The position numbers and the translations under genes are program-made. From positions 73,387 to 137,386 of the forward strand of contig NZ_AOJN01000047.1 of assembly GCF_000337335.1 (NCBI RefSeq): a DNA stretch of 64,000 nucleotides, in the 5' to 3' direction. Positions 52,480 to 59,539 of this stretch are shown here, one piece after another. Source of the stretch: Halorubrum distributum JCM 10118 (GTDB lineage Archaea; Halobacteriota; Halobacteria; Halobacteriales; Haloferacaceae). Positions within the stretch are counted from its first letter, which is position 1; every line of letters begins with the position of its first letter. The notes under the pieces are model-generated. The model was not told the origin of the DNA and searched no databases. It saw nothing but the letters and a program-made list of their open reading frames with translations.

Positions 52480-53532
52480 ATGTCGACGTCGACGGCGAGT
52501 CCGGTGCGGCGACTCCTCGGCGAACCGGAACGGACGGCCATCGGTGCGTCCCGCGCGGCGTTGCTCCTGCTCGCAGTGGGGTTCGGCGCCCTGTCCGCGG
52601 CCGGTACCGACGTGTCGCTCCGGACGCAGATGATCGCGTACCTCGTCGGGATGGTCGCGCTGAACCTCCCACACGGGGGGTACGAACACTTCTCGAACCT
52701 CCGCCGGCGGGGGCTCCCGTTCGGCGCGCGGTACGTCGGCTTATACCTCGGCTTCGTCGCCTCGTTCGTGGCGCTGTTCGTCGTCGCGCCCCTGCCGGCG
52801 CTCGCGCTCGCGTTCGGGACGGCGGTCGCGAAGGGCGGGCACGGCGACCTCCGCGTGATGGACGCGCTGGTCGGCACCGAGCACCTCACGACCAAGCCGC
52901 AGCGGGCGCTCGCCGCCCTGATCCGCGGCGGGGCCGTGATGATCGTCCCCGCCGTCTTCTGGACCGAGACCTACTACAGCTTCACCGGCATCATGCTGGG
53001 CGTCTTCGACGGCCGGCTGGCCGGCCCGGCCGCCTCGAACCCCGAGACGTTCACCACGGCGCTCGGCGCGGTCTTCGGGCTCGGCGTGGTCACGCACCTC
53101 GGCGGCGGCCTCGTCACCAGCCTCCGCTCGACCGGCGGCGTGAGCCGGTCGTGGCTCCTCGACGCCGCGGAGACGCTGCTGCTCGTCGCGTACTTCGCCT
53201 TGGTGCCCGTCGTCGTCGCCATCGGGCTCTACTTCCCGCTGTGGTACTCGCTGCGCCAGTCGGCGCGGAGCATGGTGGTCGAGCAGGAGCAGCCCGACCG
53301 GACGGAGGGGGTCTCGCTCGTCGTCGCGTGGGGCGTCCTCGTCGTCGGCGCGCTGGTGACGGCGACCGTCGCGGCCGCCCTGTGGACCGTCGCCCCGAAC
53401 CCGCTGGCCGGCGGGTCGCTGCTCTCCGGCGCCGTCGCCTTCTACACCATCTTCGTCTGCGTCATCGCGATGCCGCACGTCGTGGTCGGGGAATGGCTCG
53501 ACTTCGGACGCGGCATCTGGTACGTGCCCTGA
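52480..53532 (+). CDS. blh: Brp/Blh beta-carotene 15,15'-dioxygenase
   Basis: A membrane enzyme of 350 residues that splits beta-carotene into two retinals, the chromophore of the rhodopsins in this window. About eight membrane helices are visible. Conserved His residues that would hold iron lie in LNLPHGGYEHF, AKGGHGDLRVMDALVGTEH, GVVTHLGGGLVT and IAMPHVVVGEWLDFG. It lies near bop and bat, as in Halobacterium, where brp adjoins them. It shares direction with the zinc-ribbon gene and is separated from it by the repeat copy F. Confidence 0.93.
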   Translation: MSTSTASPVRRLLGEPERTAIGASRAALLLLAVGFGALSAAGTDVSLRTQMIAYLVGMVALNLPHGGYEHFSNLRRRGLPFGARYVGLYLGFVASFVALFVVAPLPALALAFGTAVAKGGHGDLRVMDALVGTEHLTTKPQRALAALIRGGAVMIVPAVFWTETYYSFTGIMLGVFDGRLAGPAASNPETFTTALGAVFGLGVVTHLGGGLVTSLRSTGGVSRSWLLDAAETLLLVAYFALVPVVVAIGLYFPLWYSLRQSARSMVVEQEQPDRTEGVSLVVAWGVLVVGALVTATVAAALWTVAPNPLAGGSLLSGAVAFYTIFVCVIAMPHVVVGEWLDFGRGIWYVP

Positions 53533-53634
53533 CGGCGGCCGATCGCGTCGGCGAGACCGCGCTCGCGACGCGAACCGCCCGCCCGCGTCGACGAGATAAC
53601 AAGCCCTAAAACCCGGCTCGTCGACCGATACGGT

Positions 53635-54375
53635 ATGCCTCTGCGGTTCGCTCGGCGCCTCGGGCTCGCGGACGCGGTCACCGTGGCCAACGCCGCCGTC
53701 GGCTTCCTCGCCGTCGTCGCCGCGACGGTCGACGTCGCGCTCGCGGCCCGCCTCGTGCTCCTCGCCGCGGTCGCGGACGGGCTCGACGGCGTCGTCGCCC
53801 GTCACCGGGGGTCGACGCCCGCCGGGCCGTACCTCGACTCGCTGGCAGACGTCGCCTCGTTCGGCGTGGCGCCCGCCTTCCTCGTGGCCGCCGTCGTCCG
53901 CGACGGGCGCTCGTTCGCGACGGACCCCGTCCTCGTCGGCGCCGGCGTCGGCGCGGGCGCCCTGTTCGTCGCCGCCGCGGTCGCCCGACTCGGGCTCTAC
54001 ACGGTCGACGAGGACGGCGCCCGCGAGACGGTGGGCGTCCCGACCACGCTGGCGGCGACGGTGCTCGCGGCCGCCGTCATCGCGGGCTACACCGCGCCCC
54101 TCCTCCTCGTTGGAGCGACGACCGCGTTCGCGCTGCTCATGGGCTCGACGGTCACGTACCCCGACCTCCACGCGCAGGACGCGCTCGTGATGGGCGTCGT
54201 TCAGGCCGCCGTGATCCTCACCCCCGCGGGCCACATGGCGACGGGCGCGCTCCCGGCGTGGATCGGCGAGGGGTTCGCGTTCGCGCTGCTGTTCCTCTCG
54301 TTCGGCTACCTCCTGCTCGGCCCGCGGTTCTACTGGGGCGACGGGATCCGCGCGCCGCCGGGTCTTCGGCGGTGA
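53635..54375 (+). CDS. pssA: CDP-alcohol phosphatidyltransferase (archaetidylserine synthase-like)
   Basis: A 246-residue membrane enzyme. The CDP-alcohol motif is visible in VADGLDGVVARHRGSTPAG followed by YLDSLADVASFGVAP, with four Asp. Six to eight membrane helices are seen. The family makes archaetidylserine from CDP-archaeol and serine. In Haloferax the PssA/PssD pair is needed for archaeosortase-dependent lipid anchoring. The serine specificity is inferred from similarity of the motif region; an inositol-type enzyme is possible. Confidence 0.85.
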   Translation: MPLRFARRLGLADAVTVANAAVGFLAVVAATVDVALAARLVLLAAVADGLDGVVARHRGSTPAGPYLDSLADVASFGVAPAFLVAAVVRDGRSFATDPVLVGAGVGAGALFVAAAVARLGLYTVDEDGARETVGVPTTLAATVLAAAVIAGYTAPLLLVGATTAFALLMGSTVTYPDLHAQDALVMGVVQAAVILTPAGHMATGALPAWIGEGFAFALLFLSFGYLLLGPRFYWGDGIRAPPGLRR

Positions 54376-54498
54376 GTTCGGAGCGGAGCGGCGAGCGTTC
54401 GGAACGGACCGGCGAACGGACTCGTCGGTAGCGGGCGGACTATCGTCGAAAATCGCAGCGAAGAGCGGTCGGCGAGCTCGCCTCGTCGGCGGGCCGCC

Positions 54499-55230
54499 TT
54501 ACAGCAGGTCGTCGAACTCCTTGTACCGGGTGATCTCGACGCCGTCGTCGGTGACGACCGCGACGTTGATCCCGTTGCCGGAGGCGAGGTCGCGCTCGAC
54601 GGCGGACTGGATCGCCTTCGCGGCGATGGTCTTCGCCTCGTCGATGGTGACGTCGTCGTCGTACTCCTGTTCGAGGACACCGAGCGCGTACTGCGACCCG
54701 GAGCCGGTGACGGTGTACTCCTCCTCGGTCGTGCCGCCGAGGGCGTCGATGGAGTAGATGTGCGCGCCCTCGTCGTCGACGCCGCCCAGGATCGGCTGGA
54801 CGACGAAGAACGCCCCGGAGCGGAGGAGGTTCCCCGTCAGGGTCGACAGCGCCTCCATCGACATGTCCTTGCCGCGGCGGGCCTCGTAGAGGCTCGTCTC
54901 GGCGCGGAGCGTCGAGATGAGGTTCTGGGCCGCCGAGACGGAGCCCGCGATGGTCAAGGCGCCGCGCGGGTGGATCTCCTCGACCTTCTGGACGTCCTTC
55001 GAGGAGACCATGCCGCCGAGGGAGGCGCGCATGTCGGTCGCCATCACGACGCCGTCGTCGGCCTTGATGCCGACGGTCGTGGTGCCGGTCTTCATCTCGC
55101 CGTCCTCCTCCGCCTTCGCGGCGCGGCGCTCGCTGTGTTCGAACTCGCCGAGCTCCGGTCCGAAGACGGGCTGGTCGCGGCCGAGGTCCGCTGCCGGGCC
55201 GTCTGAGAGGTCGCCAGTCGGTGTTCGCAT
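54499..55230 (-). CDS. psmB: Proteasome subunit beta
   Basis: Catalytic subunit of the 20S proteasome. The 243-residue precursor has a 49-residue propeptide cleaved before Thr50 in KTGTTTVGIKADDGVV. The catalytic Asp (ATDMRAS) and Lys (QKVEEIH region) are visible, as is the SGSGSQYALGVLE segment. The propeptide length matches the haloarchaeal pattern. The CDC48-like ATPase 4 kb away could be a functional partner. Confidence 0.97.
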   Translation of the reverse strand: MRTPTGDLSDGPAADLGRDQPVFGPELGEFEHSERRAAKAEEDGEMKTGTTTVGIKADDGVVMATDMRASLGGMVSSKDVQKVEEIHPRGALTIAGSVSAAQNLISTLRAETSLYEARRGKDMSMEALSTLTGNLLRSGAFFVVQPILGGVDDEGAHIYSIDALGGTTEEEYTVTGSGSQYALGVLEQEYDDDVTIDEAKTIAAKAIQSAVERDLASGNGINVAVVTDDGVEITRYKEFDDLL

Positions 55231-55450
55231 TACACGCTCGTTGGCTCGGCGCGCTGATAAAGGCAACCCTTCGGGGGCCGCCGACCGGTTCCGACGGGCC
55301 TATCCGTCGCCGGGTTGCGACCGGTCGACGGCGACCGGACGGGCGCGTCCAAGACGGGTGACGAGGCGCCCGCGTCACCGACGGTACTGTCGCTCCGGGT
55401 CGGTTCGGCGTTCGGTCGGCTGGGCAAAACGAGTCGCTACGGCGGCGCGG

Positions 55451-55627
55451 TCACTCCTCGGCGGCGGTCTCGAACGCCTCGGTGGTGGTCTCGACGAGCC
55501 GGCCGACGGGGACGTTGATATCGAGGCGCTGACGCGCGAAGACGGCCATCGGGAACAGCGAGATCCCGACGGCGACGGTCGCTTGGTGCAGCCCGAAGAG
55601 GGCCGCGGTTCGGATGCGGTCGAACAT
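55451..55627 (-). CDS. 58-residue membrane-associated small protein
   Basis: A short gene (ATG at 55627, TGA at 55453-55451). The protein begins FDRIRTAALFGLHQATVAVG and continues ISLFPMAVFARQRLDINVPV, giving one hydrophobic helix (about residues 7-31) then an amphipathic acidic tail (VETTTEAFETAAEE). A TATA-like box (ATATTTATATAT on the minus strand at 55656-55667) lies about 34 nt before the ATG, a good spacing for a leaderless transcript. Similar short proteins occur in haloarchaeal genomes, from memory. Function unknown. Confidence 0.7.
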   Translation of the reverse strand: MFDRIRTAALFGLHQATVAVGISLFPMAVFARQRLDINVPVGRLVETTTEAFETAAEE

Positions 55628-55941
55628 TGGACTTCTGCTCCACCCGAACGCGGGGATATATAAATATCTTCCGTGCCTGCCGCCGAGTCGACCCCGTCGC
55701 AGTCTTGCGGTTTTCGGTCATAAATTAACGATCCTGAAACTTCCCCCGTCCCGCGCCGATCGACGCGTATCCCAGCCCGGTTTGACCCCGTTTATCTCCG
55801 TAACTTATGAGAATTCACGGCGGTTCGTGCGCCTCGCATCGGCGCTTCGCGCCCGGCACTGTCCCGCCGGCTCCGACCGCGCGTGGGTCGCACCGCGCCG
55901 GACCGAACGGGATTTAACCGAGTGAGCGCCTACCCGGTCGC
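55628..55941. other. Gap between the 58-residue gene and the UDG-family gene
   Basis: This 314-nt divergent gap holds a TATA-like box at 55656-55667 for the small protein and ATTTAA at 55912-55917, about 27 nt before the GTG start of the UDG-family gene. The middle is less GC-rich than the surroundings. No other gene is supported. Confidence 0.5.
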
Positions 55942-56622
55942 GTGAAGAACGTCACGGACCGGATCCGGAACCCCTTCGGGATGCGTCCCGACTGCCCATC
56001 GTTCGTCCCCGGCTACGGCGACGCCAACGCCGACTTCCACGTCGTCGGCGACTACCCCGGCGTCCACGGCGGGACCGAGTCGGGCGTCCCCTTCACCGGA
56101 GAGGCGTGGTCGCCCGCGTTCCTGTCGGCGCTCGCGGCGGCCGGACTGATCGCGGGACTCGCCGACGGCGTCGCGCCCGACGGCGTCGCGATCGACGGCG
56201 ACCCGACGGCGATCGACCCCGTCCGGACCGACCGGACGTTCTTCTCGTATCTCCACATGTGCGAGAGCGAGGGGGCGCCGGACGAGGGCGCCTACGACGA
56301 CATGGAGCGGTTCTTCGACGCCGAGCTCCGCGCCATCGCGGCCCACGTGCTGCTCCCGGTGGGCGCGCGGGCGACCGAACACGTCCTCGAGACCTACACC
56401 GCGCGGGCCCGGAAGACCGAGATCGACATGGACGCGCTCCACGGCGAGGAGCTGCTCGGCGCCGGCTGGCTCGTCGTCCCGATCAAGGACCCCGCCGACT
56501 GGACCGACGGCGACGCCGACCGGCTCGTCGACTCGCTCGGGGAGCTGCGCTCGACCGACTTCCGGCGCGAGAGCGACCTCGGACGGTTCGTCGCCGGCAA
56601 CGAGCCGTACCTGGTCCGCTGA
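55942..56622 (+). CDS. Uracil-DNA glycosylase family protein
   Basis: A 226-residue protein from a GTG start. The motif FHVVGDYPGVHGG resembles the uracil-binding loop (GxxPG) of UDG families 4 and 5, and VPIKDPADW near residue 190 occupies the place of the second catalytic motif. The first Cys-containing iron-sulfur cluster of family 4 is not obvious (only RPDC and HMCESE). It may therefore be a divergent or non-catalytic haloarchaeal branch. A leaderless transcript is predicted. Confidence 0.75.
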   Translation: MKNVTDRIRNPFGMRPDCPSFVPGYGDANADFHVVGDYPGVHGGTESGVPFTGEAWSPAFLSALAAAGLIAGLADGVAPDGVAIDGDPTAIDPVRTDRTFFSYLHMCESEGAPDEGAYDDMERFFDAELRAIAAHVLLPVGARATEHVLETYTARARKTEIDMDALHGEELLGAGWLVVPIKDPADWTDGDADRLVDSLGELRSTDFRRESDLGRFVAGNEPYLVR

Positions 56623-56880
56623 CGCAGCGACCGCCCGCGAGTCCGCGAACTCGTCGGTTTTCTCCCGGATAGACGTGAAATTTCTCCGGCAAAGCGGGTT
56701 CCCGATGCGGGGATTCGGCAGTAATCGCTCGCATCCGCGGACGATCGTTTTCTGCCCGGCCGCGATCGAGTCATATTTGTCGCTACTGCCCGGATTTTAT
56801 ACCTCTCCTGCCGATATTTCAGTAGACGCCCGCTCGAACGGGCGTCGGCCGCAGGACTGGTACTCCGCGCGGCGACTTGG
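56623..56880. other. AT-richer gap between the UDG-family and AsnB-like genes
   Basis: This 258-nt convergent gap is less GC-rich than its surroundings, with stretches such as GTGAAATTTCTC and CATATTTGTCG. The flanking genes converge, so it should hold two terminators. I see no gene, no dispersed-element copy and no clear T-run terminator. Confidence 0.4.
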
Positions 56881-58146
56881 TCAGCTCCGGCCCTCACCGG
56901 CCGGTTTTTCCTCGCTACACAGCGCCTCGATGTACTTCCCGACGTGGTCGTCCATCCGCCGCTTGTAGCCCGCCTGCCGCGCGAGTCGGTCGAGCTCGCG
57001 GGAGACGTACGTGCCGTACTGGACCGCCTTCTTGTCCGCGCCGTGAACCGATTCCGGCACGCGCCCGGCCGCGACCCGGCGGAGCGCGACCTTCCGCTCG
57101 TCGCTGTCGACGAGCAGGTCGTCGGGGAGCGCCAGCGCGGCGGCGACGACCCGGTCGTCGAGCAGCGGCGTCGCGGGCTCGACGCCGGCGGCGCGGAGCG
57201 CGAGGACGTCCCGCTCCAGTTGACCGGGTAGCGTGCGGACGGTCTCCGTCCGCGCCCCGCGGACGGTGTCGGCCTCGACGCGAGGGTCCGCCGCCGGGTC
57301 GACCACCTTGCTGTACCCGCCGAACAGCTCGTCGGCGCCCTGCCCGACCGCGAGCCGGTCGAACCCGTCCGCGGCGGCCGCTTCGGCCGTCAGGAACAGC
57401 GGCACCGCGATGGCGACGTCCATCGGGTTCCGGCGACCGGTCGCGGCCGCGACGGCGCGGACGGCGCGCCTGAGGTCCTCGTGCGTGATCTCGACGACCC
57501 GCAGGTCGCGCTCCATCGCGCTCGCTGCCTCGCGCGCGGCGGCGACGTCGTGACTCCCCTCGAAGCCGGCGACGTAACAGGGGGCCTCGGGGACGGCGGC
57601 CGCGACGAGCCCGGAGTCGACCCCGCCCGAGAAGGCGACCGCGAGGTCGCCGTCAGCGGTTCCCTCGGCACTCGCCGGAGAGAGTGAGGACGCGAGGTCG
57701 TCGAGCGCTGCGCTCACCGCGTCGTCGACCGCCGACAGCGCCGCCTCCCGGTCCGGTTCCGGACCGGGATCGGGGAGGCGCCAGACGCGTTCGGTCCCCG
57801 TTGCCGAGACGACGCTTCCGGCCGGGACCGGTTCGGGATCCTTGAGGTCGGTCCGGTCGAAGGCCCACGCGTCGGGGGCCGTCGACCGACGCTCAGTGTC
57901 GGGGTCGAGCGCCGTGGCCTCGGCGAACAGCGGCTGCCGGCCGAGGACGCCGCGGACGAGGGCCGCCCCCTCGCGGTTCGGAGCGTCGCGGTCCGGCGAG
58001 TCCCACTTCGGCAGGTCGGCCAGCAGGCCGGCGAAGCCGCGGCCGCCGGGGAGGGGGTCGTCGTCGCGGAGCGCGGCGCGGACTCGGTCCGGGGAGGCGC
58101 CGCGCAGGTCGGAGGACTGGTCCTCGGAGGAGGCGTCGGGCGCCAT
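56881..58146 (-). CDS. Asparagine-synthase-like protein lacking the glutaminase nucleophile
   Basis: A 421-residue protein. The C-terminal synthetase domain is intact: AVAFSGGVDSGLVAAA (ATP pyrophosphatase loop, near residue 178) and GQGADELFGGY. The N-terminal region (1-160) resembles a reduced glutaminase domain (GVLGRQPLFAEA, WAFDRTDL) but starts MAPDASSEDQ, with no Cys2. It would have to use free ammonia, or amidate another substrate. It forms a pair with the PHP-domain gene (5-nt gap), which suggests a substrate other than aspartate is possible. Confidence 0.88.
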   Translation of the reverse strand: MAPDASSEDQSSDLRGASPDRVRAALRDDDPLPGGRGFAGLLADLPKWDSPDRDAPNREGAALVRGVLGRQPLFAEATALDPDTERRSTAPDAWAFDRTDLKDPEPVPAGSVVSATGTERVWRLPDPGPEPDREAALSAVDDAVSAALDDLASSLSPASAEGTADGDLAVAFSGGVDSGLVAAAVPEAPCYVAGFEGSHDVAAAREAASAMERDLRVVEITHEDLRRAVRAVAAATGRRNPMDVAIAVPLFLTAEAAAADGFDRLAVGQGADELFGGYSKVVDPAADPRVEADTVRGARTETVRTLPGQLERDVLALRAAGVEPATPLLDDRVVAAALALPDDLLVDSDERKVALRRVAAGRVPESVHGADKKAVQYGTYVSRELDRLARQAGYKRRMDDHVGKYIEALCSEEKPAGEGRS

Positions 58147-58151
58147 CGGGC

Positions 58152-58859
58152 TCACCGGAGGGCGTCGAGCGTGCGGAGCGCGCGGCGCTTGGCCCCCCCG
58201 CCGAACTGCTTGAGCGAGATCCGCCACGGGGTGCGCTTGCCGACGACGCTCGTCCGGCCGTCGGCGATGCCCGAGAGGATCGCGGCCGCGGAGCGCTCGT
58301 CGGCGCCCACCTCGGTCACCGCCTGTCCGACCATCTCGGAGATGTGGGCGTCGCTGCCGGCGGTCATCGGGAGGCCGTTGCGGACGGCGAACTTCTCGGC
58401 CTGGCGGTTCGAGCGCCCGGTGAACAGCCGGGAGTTGTACACTTCGAGGGCGTCGGCGCTCGCCAGCTGCTCGTCGCTGATGTGCGCGGCGACGCCGTGG
58501 CGGGACTTCTGGAAGGGGTGGGGGACGACCGCGATCCCGCCCTGATCGCGGATGCGGTCGAGCGTCTCGTCGAAGGGGAGGCCGCTCTCGATACGCTCCT
58601 CGATGCCGAACGCGAGGACGTGGCCGACCGCGGAGGTCACCTCCATGCCGACGACGCCGACGAGGCCGTAGTCGGGGGCCTTCTCGGCCGCCTCGATGCT
58701 GGCGTCGATCTCGTCGTGGTCGGTGACGGCGAGCGCGTCGAGCCCGACCGCGGCCGCCTGCTCCAAGAGGAGCTCGACCGGGTCGCGCCCGTCGTACGAC
58801 AGCGCGGAGTGCGCGTGTAGCTCGACCGATAGCACACGCACTGCTTCGAGCGTGGTCAT
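58152..58859 (-). CDS. PHP-domain metal-dependent phosphoesterase
   Basis: A 235-residue single PHP domain. Metal-binding motifs are VELHAHSALSYDG, ALAVTDHDEIDAS, VGMEVTSA (Glu), VVPHPF and TAGSDAHIS. Stand-alone PHP proteins hydrolyse phosphoesters of nucleotides or histidinol phosphate. The start at 58859 lies at the edge of the gap holding repeat copy G. It is co-transcribed with the AsnB-like gene. Confidence 0.9.
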   Translation of the reverse strand: MTTLEAVRVLSVELHAHSALSYDGRDPVELLLEQAAAVGLDALAVTDHDEIDASIEAAEKAPDYGLVGVVGMEVTSAVGHVLAFGIEERIESGLPFDETLDRIRDQGGIAVVPHPFQKSRHGVAAHISDEQLASADALEVYNSRLFTGRSNRQAEKFAVRNGLPMTAGSDAHISEMVGQAVTEVGADERSAAAILSGIADGRTSVVGKRTPWRISLKQFGGGAKRRALRTLDALR

Positions 58860-58927
58860 AAAAAGCGCCCCGGTCCGCGCGGGTCTCAGGAGATTCGCGG
58901 CGGCTGAACATCGCTGTGGCGACGTGG

Positions 58928-59232
58928 TATTTAAAAACAGACCGCGGTGGCGCGTGCCGACGAGCGCCCGCAGGGCGCGGGTCGCACGCGCGAGGGACGC
59001 CGCGAGCGCTTTTAAGCGCGAGCGGCGAGGCTGGGGAGGCGCGAGGTGCTGTGCGGGGTGGGGACTCGAAGGGGCAGCCGTGAGGCGGGCGCAGGGGACG
59101 TAAGGACCACAGAGAGGGAGCGAGTGAAACGAGCGACCGACCGAGGACCGCAACGAGCGTGCGCCCGCCTCACGACTGGGGCTTTGGCGGTGTTCGCCGC
59201 CGATCTACCGGCGGTTGTTTATAAATGAGCGG
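58928..59232 (+). repeat. Dispersed structured element, copy G
   Basis: Plus-strand copy upstream of the PHP gene and downstream of the DUF7513-type gene, antisense to both. The TATTTAAA box is at 58928-58935. P1 is 58950-58991 (one G-A pair of the internal loop has become GG). P2 is 58998-59027: outer CGCCGC/GCGGCG, inner GCGCTT/AAGCGC, loop TT, with GA/GA between. P3 arms 59075-59093 and 59160-59178 pair over 19 bp with one mismatch, enclosing a 66-nt loop in the usual orientation. One 57-bp unit follows at 59176-59232, with TTTATAAA at 59218-59225. Confidence 0.85.
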
Positions 59233-59272
59233 CTGAATCGACGAACTCGAAAAAAGACGCTTCGGGTACCGA

Positions 59273-59539
59273 TCAGAACGCGCTCTCGCCCACCGTCTTC
59301 CGGTAGGTCGCTCGGCCGGTGTGCGCCGAGTCGTCCCACGACTCCACGTCGACGATGATCCGAGTGTTGATCGCGTCTTCCGGCGCGCCCTCGATCCGCA
59401 GCGTCGAGTCGCCGATCCGGGCGACGTGGCCGCCGTCCCCCTCGCCGGTCACCATCACTTCGAGGACGTCGCCGGCCGCGTAGTCCGGCCTCGACCCCCG
59501 GAACGACCAGCCGGCGAGGAACTTGTCGAAGACGCTCAT
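59273..59539 (-). CDS. TRAM/OB-like small protein coupled to the NhaC gene
   Basis: An 88-residue protein. Residues 18-80 look like a TRAM/OB-fold domain (YAAGDVLEVMVTGEGDGGHVARIGDSTLRIEGAPEDA). It corresponds to a haloarchaeal family of unknown function (DUF7513 type, from memory). TRAM domains bind RNA. Its ATG overlaps the NhaC stop by 4 nt (ATGA), so the two are translated together. Confidence 0.72.
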   Translation of the reverse strand: MSVFDKFLAGWSFRGSRPDYAAGDVLEVMVTGEGDGGHVARIGDSTLRIEGAPEDAINTRIIVDVESWDDSAHTGRATYRKTVGESAF

